Source of the DNA: Dactylorhiza incarnata
Lineage: Eukaryota > Streptophyta > Magnoliopsida > Asparagales > Orchidaceae
Assembly (NCBI GenBank): GCA_033032865.1
Contig: JAWHQI010000009.1
Span: forward strand, 11,922,001-11,986,000
DNA: 64,000 bases
Direction of reading: 5' to 3'
Part shown: positions 43,710 to 54,452 of the stretch, in pieces
How positions within the stretch are numbered: the stretch's first letter is position 1
How the letters are laid out: every line of letters starts with the position of its first letter
The notes under the pieces: model-generated
Told to the model about the DNA's origin: nothing
The model's input: the letters and a program-made list of their open reading frames with translations, nothing else
Database searches by the model: none
Position numbers and translations under genes: made by a program

Positions 43710-45102
43710 TGATAAGGTCATATTTATCAAATTATAGTTGAGATTCTTATTTGAATTCGCCTCAATTTAAAGTTTAAACTCATTATTATCATACTCATTC
43801 TCATCATAATAGTTATCTCCTCACATTTAATAAAGCTTTAACTTAAACATATGCATCCAGGTGTATTCAAATTGAGGAATGCAGATTTTAAGGAAACTGG
43901 ACTCTACACGGCCAGACACACGACTAGACACACGACCGTGTCAAGACACACGACCTCCTACACGGCTGGATGATATGCCGTGTTCAGGGAATTTGGACAA
44001 CACAAATGGCAGAGAAAGTCACGGCTAGACACACGGCCGAGGACACGGCCGTGTCATAGGAAGGCTCATCAACGAACACGGCTTAATACACGGCCGTGTC
44101 CAGCAGCACGACTACCATTTACTATGTAACTGTTCCCACTCTTTCTACACGGCCACTGACACAGCAGTGTGCAAGGCCGTGTCCGTCTATTTTCTTTCCT
44201 TTTCCAACACAAACTATAAAAGAAAGAGGTGTGGTTGAATAAAGTAGTTTTGGAAGGGGCTGGAGATTTCTGAAGTTTGAAGATCGGGAAGGAAGAAGAG
44301 CAAAGGAGATTTTTAGTATGTTCTTTTATTTTGATTTTGATTTTGTGTTTGAATTTAATTCTTGTTTAGAGAAGATGATGTGAAACTACTTTCTTGTTAG
44401 CGTTTGGGTGTAAGAACCACAGTTTGATGTTTTAAATGATTTGAATATTCTCCTTTCTTTTAATCTCTCAATCCTTTCGTTAATTTATTCATGCAATTCA
44501 ACTTTGTCGAGTTTTACTTTTCCAGAATTGTAATGCTTGTATGATTTCATCCTTTGAGTTTGAAAAATCTTTAGCATGTTAAGATCTTGTATGAATGAAG
44601 GGAATAAATCGCAATTTTAGAGATAACTTGCGATATTCTTCCGTGTTTTGAGAAAAATATCTATTCGTGTTTAAAGCAAGTGAAGGGGTATTGATTTAGG
44701 AGAAATCCTAATCAATCAACCTTATCTTAGTATTAACTTGCTCGAGAGAGAAGTTAATTATATTTGTATTTTCTCGGTTGACTAGGTTTTGAGAGTTTGA
44801 ATTAGGGGCATCAAAGATCTATTGCTTCATCTATGTGTTTTGTACATTCGAACGCTATCTTTTACCATCAGTTCTTTCTATCGATATTTACCATTTTTAT
44901 TAAATAGATAACTCAGTTTAAATTTTGTTTCTACATAAAAAAATCACTCTTGATTCGCTTGGTAGATAATTGATGAGAAGTGAGTACGAGTAATTGAAAA
45001 GACCCTTTGGAATACGACATAAGATAGAGATATCTTATTTATTACAATTGATAGGTTCGCTTACCTTGGAAATTTATTATTAAGTGAGTTATGTAACCAT
45101 CA
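43710..45102 (+). repeat. Athila 3' LTR
   Basis: 1393 bp, TGATAAGGTC ... AACCATCA. It retains better ACACGGCCGTGT palindromes than the 5' LTR (for example 44055-44062 and 44092-44100). The GCATG target duplication follows. Confidence 0.93.
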
Positions 45103-46020
45103 GCATGTGTTTGCTTCGCGCATGTTTGCGCGAGCATTGTACTTTGGGCGCACACGATCAATGTTGATTTTCTGCCCCTGGGCCAAATTTCTTTATGCAC
45201 ACACGTGCGTCTTAATGTGCACGCGTGTGCGCGTCTTGTGTTTTGATCACTATTTAATGACTGTTATGACATTTTTTGAAAAGGAGAACGGGGGAGCCGC
45301 CCAGGTCAGTGTCGTCGACCCCTCCAATTCGCCGAAGTCTCCTCTTCACGCCATTGCCAAGCTTCCAAGAGCTCTAATCCTCCATTTCCTGCCATCCTCA
45401 TTGCTTGCAAGGTCATTCCAACACTCAAGGAAAGTGCTCTTCAGAGATTTCATGGTGTTTTGTGTAGCTTGTTAGTGAAGGTGAAGTTTGGAAGATATAT
45501 CAAGAGAAGACGGGGATAAACGGTTGGTGACCGCTCCTCTCGGACCCCGAACGCGCCCGAGGCGTACCTTTTGAGGCGGAGGACCAATCCACACCTCTCT
45601 AGCGAACCCTTGGAGTAGGCTCTTGTTCCTCCTCCTTCTTTCTTAGTATATTTCTACATACTGTCTGTTAATCTCGTTTCTTTTCTTGGATGCTAAGTGT
45701 GTGAATCGCATGAACTTGATGTTGAAAACCTAATCTCTTTGTTAGGGAAATGTTTTAAAGCTTAGAATCTTGTTCTTTATGAATGAATGTGTGGATGTTG
45801 ATTATTTAGTTTACTTAGTTGAGAAATAAATAATGAAGGCACCCTCATCCGATTAATTCGGCTTTACTTAGACACATATATTGATGGATACTACCATTTC
45901 GTGCTCCATGTGAATACGATAAAACTCCTGAGTGATAACTCACGTTTTATTATTTGCGGTCGGTACTCTTGTCGTGCATCACAAAGCAAACTGCGTACTC
46001 GAATATAATCTAGTGGGTTT
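45103..46020 (+). repeat. Old LTR remnant, part 3
   Basis: Continues the GCGCAC/GTGCGC palindromes (45105-45235). The right part GTGATAACTCACGTTTTATTATTTGCGGTCGGTACTC-like (45925-45970) parallels the end of the gypsy LTR at 51275-51330 (GGGATAACTTCCCATTTTTATTACTTGAGCGACCGGTGC), so it is a decayed Tat/Athila-type LTR. No PBS follows. Confidence 0.45.
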
Positions 46021-46130
46021 GTTTGAGCTGGGCCCGACCCGTGGTTTTCTCTTTCAGGTTTTTTCGCGTAAAAATCTTGCTGTCAGTTTCTTTTTGTTTA
46101 TGTGCTCGGCTCACTCTCCAGCCAGTGGCG
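46021..46130 (+). repeat. Copia LTR 3'-end fragment
   Basis: CGTGGTTTTCTC...GGTTTTTTCGCGTAAAAATC is the same class of run as at 17422-17460. No internal region follows. Confidence 0.35.
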
Positions 46131-46744
46131 AAACTAGAATTTTAGTTTGACCCAGGCACAAAAAATTTAGTGCAACCATTATAGACAAAAAACTATTAGC
46201 ACAAAATATAATAGTTTCACGATGATGTAAACATTGAACTTTAGATCATGGGATCATCATTCTCCACATTTTTAAGGTGATTCCAAACAAAAATAAACCC
46301 TAAAAAATCTAACGTAGATGGTGATTTTATAAAATGGAGATGAGCGAACTCATCTTCCTTTGGAGATGAAATCCTCATAACTGATGGCCCTTCCGTCTTG
46401 AACAATGCAAACATCTAGTTGAGAATCAAGATGATGTAAACCTAGAGAGCTCCTCCTTTGCTGTTAGTTAAAGTTCGAGAAATACATTCTCCTTTGCTGG
46501 AGAAATCCTCATCATTCTCCTTTGCTGGAGAGCTCCTCGTTCGGAGAATCAAGATGTAAAAAATTGTTGCAGATCACGTTTCATGGCGTGGAAGAAAAAA
46601 TAGAGAAAAGAGCTTTTGAGTTTCGTTCTACTTTTTTTATTAAAAAAATATAAGGTCTGTCGCTCGGCCTTAGGTCGTGATGTTTGACGGGAGGACAAAA
46701 TTTTGAATAAAGGGACGGAGCTTGTTTTTTTCTGCTTTTTTCTT
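46131..46744. other. Unclassified repeat-derived spacer
   Basis: Begins CCAGTGGCGAAACTAGAATTTTAG, a word I associate with plant transposon ends, but I find no partner end. Contains a duplicated CTCCTTTGCTGGAGA (46488, 46520). No gene. Confidence 0.35.
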
Positions 46745-47171
46745 GGGCGCTGCTATTAGAACTGTAGTTTTGGCTATCCGTACTTAATTTGTATGAGTTA
46801 TTACGTGTTTTTTGGAAATACGTCTTGTACATTTATTTTTAAGAAAAGTGTTCAACACGAAAGTTGTAGATCTTGTCGAGATCTACAACTTTCGTGTTGA
46901 ACGCTTTTCTTAAAAATGCACGCACAAGACGTATCGTCCCTCTGATTAAAATATGAGCATAACTATAACGAATTTTTGGAAATGCGACTTGTACATGCAT
47001 TTTTAGTAAAAATGTTCAACACGAAAGTTGTAGATCTCGACGAGATCTACAACTTTCGTGTTGAATACTTTCCCTAAAAATGAATATACAAGACGTATTT
47101 CTAAAAGGCGCGTAATAACTCGTACAAATTGAGTGCGGATAGCCAAAACTGTAGTGCTTATAACAGCGCCC
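46745..47171. mobile_element. Fold-back MITE with two internal 50-bp hairpins
   Basis: The ends GGGCGCTG...TTTTGGCTATCCG and their reverse complement pair over about 150 bp. Flanks TTTTTTCTT and TTTTTTATG agree at 7 of 9, a possible MULE-type 9-bp duplication. Inside, TTCAACACGAAAGTTGTAGA and its complement form two near-perfect hairpins at 46853-46903 and 47016-47066. No coding capacity. Confidence 0.8.
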
Positions 47172-48265
47172 TTTTTTATGTTAAAAAACGCTGAGAGATT
47201 CGAAACAACTACTTTTATATAATATTTTATTTTTTAACAATATTAGAGAAATATCATAATTAGGAAATTGAAAAACTTTGAACTAATGGAGTAGATGCGT
47301 ACTTAAATTTGTGTTCACCTATTTTCATTATATTTATTTTATATTTATGTCACATGATTTTATTTAATATTATTTATTTATTATCCCTAAGAACTACGTT
47401 AACGACACCATCGCAAGCTGCAGGAATAGTGAAAATAATATTTATTATTATTCCTATATCTAAATGATGAATATGACTATATGAGTGGTAAATAAAATTT
47501 TTTTTTGCTCAAATTCTCTGCTAAATATAAATTTAAACCTCACAAGCTTAATCCTCATCATTCCATGTCTAAGAAAGACGCTCTCGACATTGCAAGACGC
47601 CAGAATAGCCTTGAAATTTTTTGCCGAGATAACCGCACAGAATATCTGTGCGCCTTTAAATACCCGGGCCCACCTCATTTCAAATTTCCTCGTCGTTGAA
47701 CCTCTCTCCATTCCGCATTCCGCCCCTCCGGCTTTCGAACCCTAACAACTTAGCCAAAGCATCCTCCCCCCTGACACCTCCTCCCCGCCGCCATCCGCTG
47801 CCGCAGCCTCCTCCCCGCCGCTAACCGCTGACGTAGCCTCCTCCCCACCGCAGACTTTTGCCGAAGTATCCTCCCCACTGCCGACCGTTGCTGGCTTACT
47901 CGATCACATGGAATACTGCTAGGGTATGTGCTTCTTGCAATGTTCGTGTTCTGGCATTTTAGATTGTTGTTGTTGGTTGGATTTACCGGGTGTTCTGGCA
48001 TGTTAGATTATTTTTAATACAGTACCTTTCCAGTCCAATTTCTGTGGTTTTTGTTGTTGTTTTAGGGTTCCAGTCCAATTTTCAGTCCAGTTTCTAGTCC
48101 AATTTCCAGTCCAATTTCTGTGCGGGGGATTGCTCTCTTAAGGATTGCTTATTTTCATACAGTTCAAATTTTGAGCTGTTTTAGAGTTCTTTTTTTGCTG
48201 ATCTTATGGTTACAAGGTCTCTTGTTTTCTTTTACAGCCGTATGTTTGTTATGTAGTAGACATAT
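47172..48265 (+). other. Spacer with a possible host promoter/5' UTR remnant
   Basis: TTTAAATACCCGGGCCC (47653-47670) is followed by a CT-rich segment ending CGAACCCTAAC, like a plant core promoter and leader. A 30-bp tandem repeat (CCTCCTCCCCGCCGC..., four copies, 47765-47885) and a 15-bp repeat (TCCAGTCCAATTT, about five copies, 48005-48120) follow. No exon with a recognisable protein is present before Copia-2 begins, so the assignment is tentative. Confidence 0.3.
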
Positions 48266-48416
48266 TGTTGGGACCATTGCCCACAATGTCCTAGATTTGG
48301 AGAAGTTCATTCCTAAGTCAAAGATATACCTCAGAATGTATTTGATATACTTTCTAGAATCATTGTGCAGAAGATCAGGTCAAGCAAAGTGCTCAAGGAA
48401 TTCATCTAAGTTCACA

Positions 48417-48716
48417 AGCGTCGAGACACTACACACCGCTCGACGCCTGTGACCCAGAAGCGTCGACCCATGTCAGCTGTCTCAAAAAGACAAGGTCGCC
48501 GCTGAAGATCTGAGACCAAGTCAAGAAGCGTCGAGCCAAGGAATATCGCTCGACGCCTTGGAATAAGAAGTGTCGACTAAACTTCAGTTACCTCAACGCC
48601 AGCAAAAAGAGTCAGGATGTTAAGGCAAAGTTAAAAAGTGTCGAGCATCTACACATCGCTCGACACCTTATAGAAAAAGCGTCGACAGAGATACACAGTG
48701 CTCAACGCCTTTTTGT
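48417..48716 (+). repeat. CGTCGA palindrome array in Copia-2 U3
   Basis: About six half-units: GCGTCGAG ... GCTCGACGCC repeated at 48417, 48530 and, as GTGTCGAG ... GCTCGACACC, at 48635. AGCGTCGAC/TCAACGCC variants lie between. The 48635 pair differs at both arms yet still pairs. The TATA box is 140 bp downstream. Confidence 0.8.
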
Positions 48717-48857
48717 GAAAAGCTATGAGCTGAGAAATGTGTAACAGTTCATCTACAGCAAGCTGAGCCATTGTCTATTCTGAAGCCATTAAAGACCGTT
48801 GAAGACTTAACGTCATGCTGACGTGGAGGAGCGTATCAGATGTCGCGGATGGCGGGT

Positions 48858-48866
48858 TATAAATAG
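48858..48866 (+). promoter_or_regulatory. TATA box of Copia-2 LTR
   Basis: TATAAATAG in a GC-rich context (GGCGGGT before it), followed by a CT/GA-rich leader. Confidence 0.75.
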
Positions 48867-49225
48867 AAGGCATGACCTATGATTTTAGAAGTTGAACATT
48901 CCTATTGAAAGCCATTATCTTCTCCGTCGTTCGAGAGAAAATCTGAGGAAGAATCTGAAGAAGCCATCTCCTCTTTCAGAATCGTACTACAAGAAATTCC
49001 TTAGCAATCTGGTGCTAAGATTATTTTTCTGAAGAGAGAAGGTTAAGGAGGAAGAATTTGTCTTCCTGAAGAAGAACAATCATCACAGCCTGCGCAATTC
49101 AAGAAGATCTTTTTGCTGTTGTTGTTCTGCTGAAGTTCTCTGTCTGATCTTTCAGATAGATCAAGAAGACTCAATACATTGGAGAATCTGAGTCTAAGTG
49201 TTATTTCTACTTCTTTTATTTTCTG

Positions 49226-49525
49226 TAGGATCTGAGTTGTCAGATCTGAGTGTAGGATCTTTCAAGGATCTGAGGTGTATGATAAGGTGTGATCTGAGTT
49301 GTAAGATTCAGGGGTGAATCTGAGTGTAAGCCTATTATTATAAAGGCTGAGGTAGGATCTGTTGAGATCTGAGTTTGTAAGATCTGCTGAGATCTGAGAG
49401 GGTAAGATCTGTTGAAATCTGAGTTTGTAAGATCTGCTGAGATCTGAGAGGGTAAGATCTGTTGAGATCTGAGACTGTAAGATCTGTTGAGATCTGAGCT
49501 GTAAGACCTTTTTTGGTGGTCTGAG
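49226..49525 (+). repeat. Tandem GTA-stem-loop-GAG hairpins in Copia-2 leader
   Basis: About ten units. Clear ones: GTA + AGATTC/GAATCT + GAG (49301), GTA + AGCCT/AGGCT + GAG (49326), several GTA + AGATCT/AGATCT + GAG (49378-49495) and GTA + AGACC/GGTCT + GAG (49501). The flanking GTA and GAG are constant while the stem varies with pairing kept. Confidence 0.8.
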
Positions 49526-49758
49526 ATCTGGAGGAGATATAAACCCTATCTAGCACACTGCTAGAGGGGAGAAGGGGGAAAGTGGATTACCCAAGATAAG
49601 GGGAACCACTATAAAATTCTGTGTATTTGTGTTTGTATTTGTTTCTTGAAAGCTCTGATCATTCATTTAGGTTTCAATCAAGAAGTGTAAATAGATTTTA
49701 AAATAACCTATTCACCCCCCTCTAGGTGATTAACTACCCTTAAATAAAGTCTTTCAAG

Positions 49759-49770
49759 TAGTATCAGAGG
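49759..49770 (+). promoter_or_regulatory. Primer-binding site of Copia-2
   Basis: TAGTATCAGAGG, two changes from TGGTATCAGAGC, 2 bases after the LTR end. The gag ATG is at 49838, now duplicated by the gypsy insertion. Confidence 0.8.
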
Positions 49771-49842
49771 GAGGTTATTCAAGAAAAGGTTTAACAGTCT
49801 GAACAAGATCTCCAAAGGGTAGATTTGTTAAGTTGTGATGGC

Positions 49843-51367
49843 TGATGAGTCCCATATATATATATTTGGACTCATTTGGGCTGATATTCTAGTGTTTGCA
49901 CCACATTTTAGTCACGTTTTCATTTACATATACTATTCCTTGCTAGGTGCACCATTAAGCCCGTTTCGGTGTGTAATTGCATTCCTCGTTGTTGGGGGTA
50001 AGCACATTGTGCTCCCCTTCCCTTCTTTTATGTATCCCTGTGTTGGATGTGTATTCCCAGCTAGTATGTCTCGTTTGCAGGTGATCTGATCGTCCCATTT
50101 TCCCCCAAATGTAATGTCTGTGCATATCGCACGGTCGTGCGTTTCCTTGACGCATGGTCTGCGCGGTCGTGCGTTTGTGTCTGGGAAGAAAATGGAGCGT
50201 CGGGGTTTACTCGTGCGTTTTAACGCACGGGCGAATCCGCCCGTGCGTGAGTAAAACGCACGGTCGACCTGTATCTTTGTGATCTCAGAGCGTCGGATTT
50301 TACCCGTGTGTTTGATCGCACGGGCGGCGTTGGTCGTGCGTGAACAAATCGCACGGGCGGCGCAGCGTCTTCTCCAAGCCATATTTTATCCGTTAATATC
50401 GCACGATCTGCGCACGATCGTGCGTTCGACCGTGCGTGACCAATTTTCAGCCTGTTTCCTATAAAAAGCAGGAATCGAGGCAATAAAAAAAAAGACCTGG
50501 AGAGGACGACCGGGAGCGATTCAGAGAGCGGGAAATCTCTTCCTTCCTGCTGCTCTTGAGGGTTGAAGGCTTCTCCTTCATCTCCTCCACCATCAAGCCC
50601 GTTTCCGGTGATTTCCACCTCCATCCTTCCATCCGGGAGCATTAGGGAGCTTCATCCACCATTAGCTCAAGCATCCCTCGCCAAGGAGACCAAGGAAGCG
50701 CTGAAGATCGTAGGAGCAGTGATAGCCTCCTTCGAGCCAAGCTCACCATCTGAGGGCCGAGTCCGGAGAGAGCCCGACAGCCTCTCATTCCGGCCGTGAA
50801 CCCAAGACGTGACCTCCTCTTAGTGGTCCTCTCTAACCTTGAATGCTTTTACTTCATTTTGTGTTGTATGAACATGTGTTAAGCTAATCCTAAGTAGTTT
50901 TGCTTTCCTTCATATGCACTGATGTTGTGGTGGCATGAATAGCCCCTTTGTTCCTAGTGATTTTCTGTGATTTGTTGTGGGTAAAGCCACTAGAAATTGC
51001 TAGTGGTGATGTTTTGAGAAGAGGTGCGTGCGACCCTCAACCGTCATAGTGATTTCCCGTCCACGCGCCTTCCGAAGCACATCATCGCGGCCGTTGCATC
51101 CATCCCGCCTTGCGAAGCGGAGTTTTGACCCACATCTCTTATTTCTGCAATAGTCTAGATCACCCATCACAAAGCCCTTGTTTTTTTTTACTTTCTTTCA
51201 CTCGTCATAACAATCGCCTCACTCTATTTTCTTATCACCACATCCTGCATTCCTTGAGAGATCGATACTTGGGGATAACTTCCCATTTTTATTACTTGAG
51301 CGACCGGTGCACTGTCGTCGTATCGCATTTCGTGCCTGCTAATTAGCAGTGCCGAAATTGCGCATCA
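49843..51367 (+). repeat. 5' LTR of the non-autonomous gypsy
   Basis: 1525 bp. GCACGGTCGTGC/ GCACGATCGTGC palindromes fill 50125-50440, followed at once by CTATAAAAAGC (50459-50469). The LTR ends CGCATCA before the PBS. Confidence 0.92.
50125..50440 (+). repeat. GCACGNNCGTGC palindrome array
   Basis: Words such as CGCACGGTCGTGCG, AACGCACGGGCG/CGCCCGTGCGTG and CGCACGATCGTGCG, in both orders, up to 20 bp before the TATA box. The 3' LTR copy (54710-54985) has lost one hairpin of 36 bp. Confidence 0.85.
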
Positions 51368-51368
51368 A

Positions 51369-51391
51369 GTTTTTGGCGCCGTTGCCGGGGA
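51369..51391 (+). promoter_or_regulatory. Primer-binding site of the non-autonomous gypsy
   Basis: TTTTTGGCGCCGTTGCCGGG directly after the LTR is the standard Athila/Tat site. Confidence 0.9.
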
Positions 51392-51493
51392 ATGCAGGCG
51401 TGATGAGATGTTGTTTGTGAGTCGATTATTTTCGAGTGAGTCTTTTATTCTTTTTAATTTATTCCTTTTCATGCTATTTTCTTCTTCTATATC

Positions 51494-51583
51494 ATGTGGG
51501 CGCATTTGAATATCCGATGTCGTTGGTGTGGGGACACATCCCACGCTAGTGATAGGTGTCCCAAGGAGTATGGTGTTGTTTAG
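51494..51583 (+). CDS. Small zinc-knuckle ORF (gag relic)
   Basis: 29 codons from the ATG at 51494 to TAG. It holds a perfect CX2CX4HX4C knuckle, CRWCGDTSHASDRC, as in nucleocapsid. It is too short to be a complete gag. A second, altered knuckle follows in another ORF at 51689. Confidence 0.5.
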   Translation: MWAHLNIRCRWCGDTSHASDRCPKEYGVV

Positions 51584-51646
51584 AAACCGTACGGAGCCCA
51601 TAAGTCTTTTGGCTACTCTACTGCACCTTCGTTATCGCACCTTTAC

Positions 51647-52249
51647 ATGGCTGCCGCACCTTTTGTGCCGGCAAAGCCGGCAAAGCAATGCCTATTTTGC
51701 AAAAGTAGAGAGTACGCCTTGAAGGACTGTGCTGCTTATCTTCGCGAATTGGCGGATGACGATGAGCCGGATATCCGGATCGTCCCATCTTCAAATTCTG
51801 CGAGCACAGCTTCTTCCTCTGATTACGTGTCACTTCCACCTTCACTTTTCGAAGGGTATGGAACCGACACGTACGTCAGTGACCCTCATGACTCGATTTC
51901 TTATGCGACACCCCATACTTCTTCGGTTCATGTACCACATTGTGTGGATTTGTGCCCTTGCGTGGAGAGTGAGCCCGAACTCTTACGAAGCACGTCCTCT
52001 CCCGCCACGCACGAAATTACATTTGTTGCTGATGTTTTTATTGAGGTCACTTTGCAGGATGTTGCGGACCTGCGCAATGTGGTGCCCACTCTCATGGAGG
52101 AGGACAGCCTTGATTGTGCTGAAGCAACCGCTTCGGTCCAGTGCGAGGAAGTCCAAGTTTTAGAGGAGGCCATTGCGTGCGCTGTGGAGTCTAGCGAAAT
52201 CTTCGATGATATTCATCAGTTTGTCATTGCCGCACCCCATGGGGGATGA
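51647..52249 (+). CDS. Acidic ORF with a degenerate zinc knuckle
   Basis: 200 codons. Near the N-terminus CLFCKSREYALKDC keeps the CX2C and final C of a nucleocapsid knuckle but has Tyr where His is expected. The rest is Asp/Glu/Ser-rich with no enzyme motif. Together with the preceding knuckle it looks like a shortened gag C-terminus, or a protein peculiar to this non-autonomous family. I do not recognise the acidic part. Confidence 0.45.
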   Translation: MAAAPFVPAKPAKQCLFCKSREYALKDCAAYLRELADDDEPDIRIVPSSNSASTASSSDYVSLPPSLFEGYGTDTYVSDPHDSISYATPHTSSVHVPHCVDLCPCVESEPELLRSTSSPATHEITFVADVFIEVTLQDVADLRNVVPTLMEEDSLDCAEATASVQCEEVQVLEEAIACAVESSEIFDDIHQFVIAAPHGG

Positions 52250-52469
52250 AGCCGGGATTGTCCCCTCAGATGAGATTTCTTTTAGTTTTTCTTCCAATTT
52301 ATTTCCTGACCCCCTTTCTTTATGTACAAGGATGCAGGATGCCCCTCCTCCGGTTGATCAGACCTTATGCATGGAGGAGCTGAAAGCCTGGCGGGATGAG
52401 GAAGATACAATGAAGGAACATCTTGTTTCCTCATCTTCGTTGGTGCTTCCCCTTGAGGATTGGTTATAA
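52239..52469 (+). CDS. Short acidic ORF, possible continuation
   Basis: 76 codons from an ATG that overlaps the end of the preceding ORF by 11 bp in another frame. It contains PSDEISFSFSSN and MEELKAWRDEED. The similar composition suggests it was part of the same protein before a frame change. No known domain. Confidence 0.3.
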   Translation: MGDEAGIVPSDEISFSFSSNLFPDPLSLCTRMQDAPPPVDQTLCMEELKAWRDEEDTMKEHLVSSSSLVLPLEDWL

Positions 52470-54394
52470 GGGGGCAAGCAGTTTTTCTTTCAAGATATAA
52501 TACTGGAGGAGAAGAAGAGAGCGAAAAGGAGGAGATTTGGGGTTGGAGGCTGAGCATCTTATTTATTTTCCACCCCTACTACCAGGTCCCCGGACCTTTT
52601 TCTTTCATCAGCTGTTACTATTTCAAATCAGCTTATAACTGATTTGTTTTGAGCTTGTAATAATAATTAGGATTTATTGACCTTTGCTCATTCCTAGACT
52701 TCTTAAACTGATTTAATACAGGTATTTGGTCCACCTTTAAGGACGTTAAACAAAAGGGCTTCTTGGGAGACAAACCATGGGAACCACTCGGTTCCGTCTA
52801 TCTTTTTAATCCTTTTGCGTATTGTTATTTCAGTTTTGCTAACATTGTAGGTGAAGCTATGCTCTCGCGTGGAAGGAGATTTATCTTTAAAGAAATTGGG
52901 ATTACCGCACTTCTGGCATGCTCCTTTGTGAGCATAGGTCAACTCTTCCCCTCTCTTACTTATGTTTGAATTGCTTATTTTAGATGTTTTCAATCGAGTC
53001 TGGGGGAGAGAGCGAGCTGTGCACGTGCACCCACGTTGCATGACATGCTAGAATGTGCTGAGTTAGGATTTATATTTTGTTGCATACACTTGCACCTAGT
53101 TAACGCGCACTTGATCACGCGTGCTTATTGGGTATCACTGCGAGGTTTTCCCGCTCATAAGAATTGAATTGTTAGTATTTGAGTGAGGAGTAGAGAAAAA
53201 TGTTGACTCGAGTAGTGCTCTAGTCATGTGCTCCCGTCACACCTAGAAATTCAATTAGGGTAGAATAAAATTCAGAGTTGTAATGTAATTATTTCTGTTA
53301 TAGTAGATGAAATTTATTTTACTTTAGTGGTGAATCCGGTGAATCCAACGGTAGCAATAGGTCGAGTGTAGCAGGCTAGTAGTAGCTTATTACTAGGGTC
53401 GAAAGGAAGGACAACCTTTCTCGGTGGCTAGAACTTGCACTAAGCGACTCTCGACACGATTGTGTTGATATACTCGTCATGAAATGTGATATAGGCCACC
53501 TCTTGATCCGTTTGCGGTTTTGAAATCCTTACCTACGTAATCACCATTGCAAGCCCATTTGAGCCTACTCTTCCTCCTTGTTTAGCTCCACTAATAATGT
53601 AACCAAAGCCATACAGCCGAACCTATATTCGCACCAACCGTTGAGCTGAAAGAAATTTCTTTCTCGATCGCATTTGTTGTCATCTATGTTGCGTATGACA
53701 GCTTTAATTTAGCTAAAGGAGTCGTTTTATTGCACTTAAAAATGTTCTTTTGCCGAAAAGAGAAAAGAAAAGAAAAGAAAGAAAAGAAAAGAAAAATAAA
53801 AGAGTTGTGCAATAATAATTCTCTCTCGGCAAAATTTTCGTATATCTGGCTCAACACGCACCTATTGTTCAGTTGAAGTCCGGGGGTGTCGTGTAAATAC
53901 TGAAAATGTTGTATGGGTGATTGTCATTCTCTTGAGTGCGACGGTTGTGTTGAGTGCGATTCCCATCGTCCTTCTACTTACCTAGCCCAATAATTGCCTA
54001 TAAGTCCTATTGATTTTAGTTACGAGTCGTCTCACGCAGTAGAGAGGGTGTGAACGTGCAAGCCTATGGACACCGACTTTGATGGATTCCTTAGGAGATT
54101 GTCCCTAGCTTCGATTTGAGTAATACTTTACTCATTAGTCACACTATTTTCCCTTTTTGCGCGACCGAAAGATTCACCAGGATTCACCATCCAAGTAATA
54201 TAAATTCCAAACTACTGTTTTAGAAATAATTAGATATAGCCTTGAGTTTAATTCTGTTCTAATGTATTTCTACGTACATGAGCATGCGACTTCACATAAT
54301 TCTCTACCGCTCAAAATTATGCTAACATTCAATTGTTCCGACAGGAGAGCTGAGTAGTTTGCCCGAGACGTGCAAATGGTTAAGTTTGGGGGTG
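52470..54394 (+). other. 3' non-coding region of the non-autonomous gypsy, with PPT
   Basis: No coding sense. GAGTCTGGGGGAGAGAGCG (52997) and AAGTCCGGGGGTGTC (53877) are PPT-like runs. A (GAAAA)n purine tract lies at 53756-53800, in the same relative place as the Athila run at 43084. The PPT next to the LTR is AAGTTTGGGGGTG (54382-54394). Confidence 0.6.
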
Positions 54395-54405
54395 TGATGA
54401 GTCCC

Positions 54406-54452
<47 letters not shown>

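Larger units (their letters stand above)
33194..45102 (+). mobile_element. Athila-type Ty3/gypsy retrotransposon, decayed
   Basis: An 11.9-kb element with LTRs of 1405 and 1393 bp that differ at a few per cent of positions, and the target duplication GCATG (33189-33193, 45103-45107). PBS GACGCCGTTGCCGGGG, gag, pol in the gypsy order PR-RT-RH-INT, then an Athila ORF downstream of pol. The coding regions carry several in-frame stops and frameshifts, so the element is inactive by itself. It inserted into an older LTR remnant. Confidence 0.95.
48266..49756 (+). repeat. Copia-2 5' LTR
   Basis: 1491 bp, TGTTGGGACC to CTTTCA. GCGTCGAG/CTCGACGC palindromes (48417-48716), TATAAATAG (48858-48866), a tandem hairpin array (49226-49525), and the CACCCCCCTCTAGG end signature. 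Its layout is the same as the Copia-1 LTR although most of the sequence differs. Confidence 0.9.

Noticed and set aside
49835..50089. ORF beginning at the original Copia-2 gag ATG and running into the gypsy LTR
   Set aside because: A chimera created by the insertion; only the first codons are gag.
51365..51845. Minus-strand ORFs across the non-autonomous gypsy
   Set aside because: Shadows of the plus-strand zinc-knuckle ORFs.
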